A stretch of 31,599 nucleotides of DNA from Gamarada debralockiae (Eukaryota > Ascomycota > Leotiomycetes > Helotiales > Hyphodiscaceae), in the NCBI GenBank assembly GCA_002803225.1, contig NXFV01000602.1, positions 1 through 31,599 on the forward strand, in the 5' to 3' direction. Below the pieces are notes generated by a model. The model had not been told where the DNA came from and made no database searches. It saw only the letters and a program-made list of their open reading frames with translations. The translations under genes were made by a program, and so were the position numbers. Positions 21,261 through 28,739 of this stretch are shown here, piece by piece. Each line of letters opens with the position of its first letter. Positions within the stretch are counted from its first letter, which is position 1.

Positions 21261-24200
21261 TCACGTGTCCCTAACACTAAGCCAGTAGTACGCACAAACG
21301 TCAAAAAATTCGCCCCTGAAACTCTTCCCTCTCAAACGAAATGTGTCTTCTCTGAATGGAACCCACACCGACTCGTTCGTAATGTCCTCCCTCGGATCTT
21401 TGTGTAACAACCAATACATAATGCTCTTGCTTGTCTGTTTTTGCCCTTCACAAGCCCTTCCAACGACAACACACTTCAATCTCTGAGTGTCTGTTATGTC
21501 TTCCCTATCGAGCTTCAACCACCCTCTTTTGTCAGCCCCTTCAGCAGATATAACGCATTTTGCATCTTGCGGTTCGATCGTATAATGACTGAATTCTCTC
21601 ACTGGCGCTCGCAGTTCGGCAGCTTTGCTAGGCTCCCATTTGACGGCGTCACTCCATTCTACCTTTCTGAATAGAATATCCATATAACTGATCTCTCCTT
21701 CGTATGCCATCCAGGACCACGACGGCACTTTCCTGTCTGGCGAGTACCTTATCCGCTCCATTCGCTTCGCCGTAGACCGTTGCCACAGTATGTTCCGATG
21801 TAGGTAATACTGGGAAATGCCGTAGCTCACTTTAGTCCTAAAAGCACTCGCAAATCTGCTCTCTAGTCCAGAGATCGCAACGGACCTGTCGGTAAGGTTT
21901 GTAAAGGCCAGCTTCGAATAGATCTTAAAGAAGGACTGCAAAAGAGAGAATCTGGTTTGATCGGATTGAGACACAATAGAATTCGGAAACGTAGAGTTGC
22001 CTAGCAAATTTGCCTTACTAGAAAAGTCAGATATATCTAATCGCTAGATCATCAAGGTAGTTGAAATCATCTCTAATAGAATGAAAATTAAAAAAAAATG
22101 CAAATATTCTGGGAGATATTCTAGCTCCCAAAGGGATTATAATTGAATTCGAGGGACTTACTTGTACATTTTGATAAGGCTTTCACAATGAACCCCTCTA
22201 TCGCACTCCCAATAGGTCTGCTTTTCAGTGAAATGAATTGTTCGACGTGATAAGGCTCTTTCTTGTAACACCCATCCCCGTTGGCTTAGTACTCCTTCCT
22301 CTACATCACGATGAAAATCATCGATATTTTCGCAAATATAGAATGGGATACCTGAGACACCTGGGACCGTCACATACTGTCTTGATGGCCGTGGACTGAG
22401 AAATCCCTTGGTGGAATCTGTAGCAGAGCTAGCAGCAATTGTACAATACGCCGAGCTGAAGACCGTTTCCATCTTCTTGGACTCCCTGTCCCAGTCATCG
22501 GGGTCATCTTGAATTATGCACAGTGAGTCAATCCAGAGGAATCGTATGCTGAGTTTTCGAGTGACTGTGACAGCGTCTTGAAATGTCTTGGTTCGGCCTT
22601 TAAAGTCGATACTTTCACATAGAGCGGCAATATTGTGACTGTAAGTGCAGAATTTCTGGCTCTCTTCAAGCTTGCCCCAGCAATGAGACAAAGCAATATA
22701 TTTTCCTCGTTCACTTTCCTTTGAACAATGAAGACGCAGCGAATCCGAGTACATAGGATCCCCTACATCAAGGACTCTTGTTGGCAGTGGACTATCAAAT
22801 CCAGTGTAACAATTATGACGTTTGTCACAAACTTGAAGCCATTCGCGAAGCAACTTGAAATCGATTAGACTTCCTGCTTCGAGTAACACTGGAGATCCAA
22901 CTTGGATATTAATAGGAGCTATTTTAGATCCTATTCACAAATAATAAGTCATTCTATATTGTGACACTTTCTTCTTCTCTTGCTTATGGACGGAGCTAAG
23001 TGAATATTTACATACCTAGACCCATACATATTTTGAGAACAGGCGGTTCATAACCACGCATTTTCCACATCGAACCATTTCTGAAGAGTATAATATCTTT
23101 TTGATCACTTGTGCTAGAATGATCCAAGTCTAAACATTGCAAGAGCATTCTGCAAAGTTCACAAGTCTCTGCGGTTTTCCTCAGCTGAGAGGATCTGATG
23201 TTATGGCGGAAATCCTGAGACGATATCTTACTACAGTCCCTACACAATTGCGAAGAGGCTGATTGTTGAGATAGCATATTCGGCCGGCTTTTTAGTAAAA
23301 ATTCATCGGCAAAAGCATTATCTATGTCATATTGCCATGTATCGTTAATCTATATTATATTTAGTATAACACCAATAAATTAAGAAAGCCACGTTCTGCC
23401 TAGGCTTAGGTCTACTTACCATCTACATCAGTAAGCAACATAAGGTCAGCAATCCACACACTTGCTCAGCCTAGCCAAGTCTATTTACCTCCTATACCAG
23501 CAAGCAAGACAAGGTTAATAATCCATACGCTTGCGTGGCCTAGCCAGTCTACTTACATCCTACACCAGTGATCAAGACATGGTTAGCAATCCACACCCTT
23601 ATTCGGCCTACCCAGGTCTACTTACACGCTACACCAGCAAGTAAGACAAAGTCAGCAATCTATACGCTTGCTCGGCCTACCCAGGTCTACTTACACGCTA
23701 TACCAGTAAATAAGACAAGGTTAATAATCTATATACTTACTCGGTTTAGCCAGGTCTACTTACACGCTATACCAGCAAGCAAGACAAGGTTAGCAATCTA
23801 CACGCTTGCTCGGCCTACCCAGGTCTACTTACAGGCTATACCAGCGACCAAGACAAGTCAGTAGTCTACACGCTTACTCGGTCTAGCCAGGTCTACTTAC
23901 AAACTATACCAGCGACCAAGACAGGGTCAATAATCTACACTCTTATTCGGCCTAGCCAAGTCTACTTACATCCTATACCAATAAGCAAGATAAGGTCAAT
24001 AATCCACTCGCTTATTTGGCCTAGCCAGGTCTACTCACAGGCTATCCCAGCGAGCAAGAGAATGTTAATAATCTACACTCTTGCTCGGCCTAGCTAGGTC
24101 TACTTACCTCCTACACCAGTGACCAAGACAAGGTCAGCAATCCACACGCTTCCTTTGCAGAGCCAGTTCTGCTTACTTCCTATAGCAATAAATGGAATAA

Positions 24201-24466
24201 AATAAGTAATATACATATTTACTTTGCTCTAGCATTCCTACTCACAGCCTATAAGATCAAAATTATATTAGTTACAAAATATAATCAGAGTCACTTATAT
24301 AACTTACAGTAAAAGAATCGGACTTGTCTAGAGGCTTGTTGGTTAGAAGCTCGCTGCTTGGAGGCTCGTTGGCGGGAGGCTCGATGGGTGGAGATTCAGC
24401 AACTAGAGGATCAGCAACTAGACGTCTACAGTGAGATAGTCGCTCATTCACACCTAATTTCTCCAT
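21261..24466 (-). CDS. HET-domain protein with a 13-microexon array, 685 aa
   Basis: Heterokaryon-incompatibility (HET) domain protein of the type that triggers cell death on non-self recognition. Model on the minus strand: exon 1 at 24466-24308 (53 codons, proline-rich PPIEPPANEPP); thirteen 3-nt microexons; exon 23349-23016; exon 22930-22162; exon 22017-21261. All junctions are GT-AG and the frame is open throughout, giving 685 residues. Residues 67-90 (INDTWQYDIDNAF...) are open coding upstream of the M at 23277, behind a TACTAAAT branch and TATAG acceptor; this ties the array to the gene. A C-x2-C (LCRDC, about 101-105) precedes the HET domain (about 255-405): YIALSHCWG, LWIDSLCIIQ, RGWVLQERALSRR. 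The exon 1 start is the first ATG, but a TTTTCCCTAG just before it could be an acceptor of a further upstream exon. Skipping the whole array as one 958-nt intron also keeps the frame. Confidence 0.82.
23350..24307 (-). repeat. Tandem array of 14 introns separated by 3-nt microexons
   Basis: Read on the minus strand, the approximately 69-bp repeat is an intron plus one codon. Introns 2-13 (24245 to 23423) are homologous, 66 nt each except two of 65 nt. Intron 1 (24307-24249, 59 nt) is unrelated, and intron 14 (23419-23350, 70 nt) shares only its first 13 nt. Every unit starts GTAAGT, GTGAGT, GTAAGC or GTAAAT and ends TAG. Most have a branch such as GCTAAC, GCTGAC, ATTAAC or ATTGAC about 20 nt before the acceptor. 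Microexons sit at 24246-48 (GCT), 24177-79 (GAA), 24108-10 (GAG), 24039-41 (CCT), 23970-72 (GAT), 23901-03 (TTT), 23833-35 (CCT), 23764-66, 23695-97 and 23626-28 (CGT each), 23557-59 (GAT), 23489-91 (GAG) and 23420-22 (ATG). All are in phase 0 with both flanking exons. Confidence 0.85.
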
Positions 24467-25702
24467 ATTGTCTGATGCTAGGGAAAATAAAAATAGACCA
24501 TGTGACACCTGTTATGCCAAAATCTCTGCTGAGAACAATCAAGATTGCTCATATAAAAGAAAGGGAAACTTGATATACTTTAAGTTGAAAAATAAAGGTT
24601 TAGTGAATTATCCAATTGAAATCTGCCACGTACAATGCCGGCAAACTGTGCCCGTTTTCCAGAGCACGTGCATACACGTTGCATACTGTGAATGAATTCT
24701 ATTGGGCATTTTTGATCACCTCCAATCTGCCACCTATTTTTAAATCATCCTGAGATCTCCTCGTTCAGGGCATCAGCGATTCGAATATTAGGTAATATTA
24801 TTAATTGTCGAACCTGCAGGCCACGTGACTTACCAGATCAGGACTACTCTCACTTGGCCCTTTAAAAATCCTTTCTTCGTAGCCTTAGATAGCATTCGGT
24901 ATAATATCCAGGAGTATATTCGGATCTCGCAGCCAATTTACATTATTTCTAGCTGTCCACGTTTTGGCTGCTGGACCGTATCAAGTTCCCGTTCCGCGTG
25001 CCATTGGAGAGTCTTCTCTCGCTTACACCGACAGACGGCGCCTTGCCACGTCATGAAGAAGCTTGTATCCAGCCGGGCTCCAGACATCCCATAACTCTGT
25101 GACTGAGCCGAAGGCTCTTATGCAGTTGGCTACTCCTCGCTATCTTGATCTTTGCGGTCAATCATGACACAATCTTACCTTAGACTGGAAGAGTGGATAC
25201 ACCTGAACAATGCTAGCTCATATACGGCTTCTCCGTACGTCTCTGCCGTAGTAGCCGATTAGTTTGCGACAGGATCTTGGGGGAGCTTGGAGGCCGCTTC
25301 CTGGGATCCTTCAGGGACGGGTCGGATGCGCAACTCGCGGTCTGGCTACAGCACTTCCTGGGCTGTTTGGAGGAGGATTTGAACATGTCCTGATTATGGC
25401 CTGCCATCTTTCCCATGTGTGCTGTAGGACAGAGGTATAATAAAAGTGGTTTTCATGCTCATGCAATTCATGTAATTCCAGATTGCATAAACTCCTTCCC
25501 TCTGCCCCGCTTCTTTTCTCTTCTCCTTTCTCTTACGGCCCCTCCCATCCCGGTACTGCCGAATCAGGAATAACCATTGGAGTTCCTAGAGCTCCAATGC
25601 CAATGATCCAGTCTAGTCCAGGCCTCGATCCAGTCCGGGCCTCGATCTAGTCCGAAGACAATGAGTTCGAATCCAACTCCAGCCTAACTTAGTCCGATCC
25701 AA
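24467..25702. other. Upstream region of the HET gene and 3' region of the phosphatase gene
   Basis: No gene recognised. On the minus strand a strong donor-like GTAAGT near 24828-24833 and a pyrimidine-rich acceptor TTTTCCCTAG just upstream of the HET start codon could bound a leader intron of about 350 nt. The right part (25200-25560) shows short frames without resemblance to known proteins. Confidence 0.4.
25615..25653. repeat. 17-bp short tandem repeat
   Basis: Two 17-bp units (25615-25631 and 25632-25648, starting AGTCC and containing GGCCTCGATC) differ at two bases and are followed by a partial third (AGTCC). The repeat lies about 50 bp beyond the phosphatase stop codon, so it may be part of its 3' untranslated region. 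Confidence 0.6.
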
Positions 25703-26494
25703 TCAGAGCACTGTTGGTAACTGCAGAAGCATCTCGCCCAATTCCCGCTGAGTCGTCCATGTCATGACTTGCGCCGTGACCTTCTCGGATTGCTCTTCTG
25801 GGTCGTTCTTAGCCTTGGCGATAAGCTTCTGAAGCAAATAGCCGTCGCGGGCGAGTACGAGATCCGAGGGCGAAAGGCTGAGGCTAGGACAGAGGTCATT
25901 GAAACCGTCACCAACGTACATTGTACGCACATCACCTGCATTCTCGCTCAGGCCCAGTTCCTGCCTCGCTCTTTTTAAAATGTTACTCTTGCACATGTTG
26001 GCTGTGCATTTTCTTTGGCAGTAGTGCGGTGACGATAGTGACTGATAAGGCTCGACATGAACGGCATCTTTGGTCATCCATCTTGCTGGGTTAGTATATA
26101 TTTCATCGAAAATACCCCCGCTTAGACCATTGGCTTTCAAGATCTCATCGATGAAAATCGTATTGGCGTCCGAGAGGATGATCAGCTTAAGGGATGGACC
26201 TTGGCTGGAGCGTAATTCCTGCAGTGCTGAGACGAGAACCGGGTCCATCTTGACATCGTGCATACACGCAAGCACATCTGCCTTGCTGTAGCCTTCTTGT
26301 TTGGCTAGATCGGCGAGCTGGGTCTGCATGATTTGAGTCCATCCGAGTCCTTCCTGGCGCAAAGTGGTAAATCGTTGCCGGAGTGGTTGACCATATGGCA
26401 GCTTGTTGAATAGCACGAGGTCGGAGTTAGTGTCGATGAGCGTGTGGTCAAAGTCGCACGCCACTAATAGGAGCTGATTGCCTGTAGTCTGCAT
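25703..26494 (-). CDS. PHOSPHO1/PHOSPHO2-family HAD phosphatase, 263 aa
   Basis: This intact single-exon gene encodes a haloacid-dehalogenase-type phosphatase of the PHOSPHO family, whose animal members act on phosphoethanolamine/phosphocholine or pyridoxal phosphate. Motif I is DFDHT with the nucleophile D14 and D16. Motif II is LIILSDAN, supplying the serine. A cysteine-containing segment (CQRKCTANMCKSNILKRA) precedes helix and motif III, and carries the likely motif III lysine. Motif IV is YVGDGFNDLCPS, with the magnesium-binding aspartates. The cap-region pattern and the length of about 260 residues match the family. The start ATG at 26494 is about ten residues before motif I, as usual. 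The cytosol is likely, since no signal or membrane segment is seen. The substrate in this fungus is not deducible. Confidence 0.9.
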   Translation of the reverse strand: MQTTGNQLLLVACDFDHTLIDTNSDLVLFNKLPYGQPLRQRFTTLRQEGLGWTQIMQTQLADLAKQEGYSKADVLACMHDVKMDPVLVSALQELRSSQGPSLKLIILSDANTIFIDEILKANGLSGGIFDEIYTNPARWMTKDAVHVEPYQSLSSPHYCQRKCTANMCKSNILKRARQELGLSENAGDVRTMYVGDGFNDLCPSLSLSPSDLVLARDGYLLQKLIAKAKNDPEEQSEKVTAQVMTWTTQRELGEMLLQLPTVL

Positions 26495-26994
26495 TGCATG
26501 AAATTTTGTTTTGTTGGTAACGGATCAGTCTCTGAATATGACGTATCAGACAGCCTTTGTAAGATACTAATGGCATGAGGAGCAAAGCTAAAGGTCTTGT
26601 AGTTCTGCTCAAGGCATCAAAATGAGGGTGTGAAGAAGGACAAGGCGTGGCAGTTGAGCAAGCAGAAGAGCTATCGCCGTGATCCTAACGCAGAAATAGA
26701 AAGTCACCGTGATAATTTCACGGAAGCTCACACCACCCGAAAAAAAACTATGGTGCGCACGAGCGAGAGTTACTGGCTGTCGTTTACTGTATGTAGAGCA
26801 GGAGTAATTTGTGCCAGGCGCCGATATTCGGCGACGTGATTAATCCTCAGGCAGAATCTTCATTCTACGTGCAACATCTTGAGCAGGGTACCAGCCTGCG
26901 GCTCACACGAAGCCTTCGAAATTCAGTAAAGTATTAGAATTTTAGAAAGATATATTAGAATAATCTGTTGATAAGTGTATAGTCAGTGAAATCA
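26495..26994. other. Non-coding stretch upstream of the phosphatase gene
   Basis: The stretch contains the phosphatase promoter (minus strand) and otherwise short frames without resemblance to known proteins. The part from 26930 on is AT-rich and may be the decayed continuation of the retroelement remnant to its right. Confidence 0.4.
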
Positions 26995-27340
26995 ATAAAA
27001 GTTTTCTCTCTAGTATCGCATGCTCAAGCGCCTAGACCTTCTCTCTCTGCTGCGCAATCTCTGCTGCTAAGTTCTACAGGCTCTTAGGTCTATCTCCTTG
27101 CCTTAGAAGTTATAGTTCCTCTAGGTATCGCCTCTCTATTATCGTATACTCAAGTGCCTGGACCCTCCTACTCTGCTGCTCAATCCTTTCAACTAACCTC
27201 TGCTGGCTATGCTTAAGTGCCTGGACCTTCTCTATCTGCAGCGCAATCCTCTCTAGCAAAGTCTGCTGACTTATAAGTTCAGGATCTTGAGAAACTTAAG
27301 TAATAGGTAAAGTAGGGAGAAAATTAGCAGGAGATAGCAT
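26995..27340 (-). pseudogene. Gag-like coiled-coil retroelement remnant with RIP-type stops
   Basis: On the minus strand, from an ATG at 27340, one frame reads MLSPANFLPTLPIT, a TAA, then a repeated coiled coil. The first unit of 21 residues contains LLERIALQIEKVQAL; the second contains LVERIEQQSRRVQAL. After an RQGDRPKSL spacer, a third contains LAAEIAQQREKV-stop-AL. The third unit's TAG falls where the other two have CAG, a C-to-T change. Two further stops (TAG and TAA) could also come from CAG and CAA. A heptad-like coiled coil just inside an LTR fits the start of a Ty3/gypsy-type gag, but this is an inference. No protease, reverse transcriptase or integrase is visible. Confidence 0.5.
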
Positions 27341-27346
27341 GATATA

Positions 27347-27568
27347 TGTGACGGGTTACACCCGATGTTATGCTTGGCGCTAAAGCGCCTGCGCTGTCAC
27401 GTGAACAGGCGCATGGCTCGTGCCACTGCCGCTGCCACTGCCACTAGCGGCCGCAGCACCCCCTTAATTTCTAAGAAGTAGATACTTCTTCTCTTTCCTT
27501 CTTTAGCTAATTCTTCTTGTAATACAAACGAGCTTTTGCACTGTACACTTTGCATTCGCCCCGTGACA
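27347..27568. mobile_element. 222-bp LTR, solo or left from a truncated retroelement
   Basis: The segment starts TGTGACGGG and ends CCCCGTGACA, so the ends are TG...CA with a near-perfect short inverted repeat. It is flanked on both sides by ATATA (27342-27346 and 27569-27573), a possible 5-bp target duplication, although the surroundings are AT-rich. It contains a CACGTG, a GC-rich dyad (GGCGC...GCGCC, about 27374-27390) and a short trinucleotide-like run. Orientation is uncertain. If the gag-like remnant to the left belongs to it, the LTR reads on the minus strand; if the ATATA duplication is real, it is a solo LTR. Confidence 0.6.
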
Positions 27569-28739
27569 ATATATATAAGATTAACAGAAGAGAAAATCTA
27601 GGTCTTTGGACAGACTAAATAGGAATTATATGAACACTACCCTTTACCTTCCTACTAATACCTAAAAAAAGAAAAGACAGATAAAACACGCATATTGATA
27701 CAAGAATAAGGGCACTAAACAAAACACGCGTCCGATGGACGCAATATTGATACCTTAATCTTAAGGCAGAAACACGTGCAAGCAAAACGGAGAAACTAAA
27801 AAGCCGAACCCACTGTACTCTCTATCTTCGAAACATCTTTCTTATTTTAGCTAACGCTAAAATTCGATGGCAAATGGTATTTAGCACAGCTCAATTATAC
27901 TGTACTAGTAAAATCATTGAGCCGGATGTGCCACCGATTTCCGCTTAGAACACTTCCGAAAATTTATAGTCAGCCATATCCCCAATATCTCATCCACCCT
28001 AATTTAAGGGCAGAATTCGATAACGTGCATTGGTAGACTAAATGAAGTTCAAGATGTCAAGTAACACCCTCGACTTATCGGGCTCTCGCTTATTTCGCCA
28101 ATGATATGATGTATGCAGTTGTCCGAATATATAAGTTGGTTAGATTTCGTGAGGCGGCAAAGACTGTTGGACTTTCGAATGCTCCCCACCTGGCAGCCTC
28201 ACAATCGAAAAAATGGCCACAACACTATCTGAAATCGAGCATCTGCTGCTCCGATGCTAGTGTGATAAAGGTAAGATTACCTCCTCCCATAGAACAAATC
28301 TGTCCCTCCCAACTCAAACCACCCACGACAGGGAACCTCGTCGTACCATCTTCCAAGTCATAACATCTCTGGCCTTTTCTGCATTCTTTTGATTTGCCGA
28401 ATACGCGGCATGCCATATCTAGCGCCCGACTGGGCCTCCCGAACGCGCGACCAAACCTCATTGCACTACCCCCAGATCCTCATCTAATTATCATCTTCCT
28501 CATATCCTACCGCACACGGGCCATACCCGACCAACCACTTACAAATTATCTGCTGCTACAGCTGCGCCAAAGACAGCCAACTGACCAACTCGAAACTGAG
28601 GTCAAAAAGTCAACTAACTTCTTGAACCGACCGAAATTGCCCCTTAACTACTCCCTCCAACAGCGCCGCCCTCACCACGAACTACTCTCTTATCTTGCTA
28701 CGATCCTCAAACCCATCAAACCCAGCATGCCTTATCGCG
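27569..28739. other. Non-coding stretch and leader of the NLR gene
   Basis: Contains a perfect 8-bp hairpin (ATTTTAGC at 27844-27851, four-base loop, GCTAAAAT at 27856-27863) of unknown role. A minus-strand frame at 28225-28461 has coding-like composition (CRVFGKSKECRKGQRCYDL) but no recognisable domain and no clear start. It may be chance. The last 300 bp are rich in C and A and probably form the leader of the gene starting at 28740. Confidence 0.4.

Noticed and set aside
23568..23864. Plus-strand open frame with 23-residue repeats (RPTQVYLHAIPASKT-like) across the array
   Set aside because: The frame exists only because the 69-bp unit is a multiple of three. It breaks at the 65-nt units, has no start context, and the other strand has consistent splice signals, matching phases and continuity with the HET protein.
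23423..24245. CRISPR array
   Set aside because: Repeat and would-be spacer are not distinct: the whole 69-bp unit is conserved except three bases, and the genome is fungal.
25655..25680. Possible tRNA T-arm (GTTCGAATCC)
   Set aside because: The flanking bases do not form the T stem in the right register and no anticodon or D arm precedes it.
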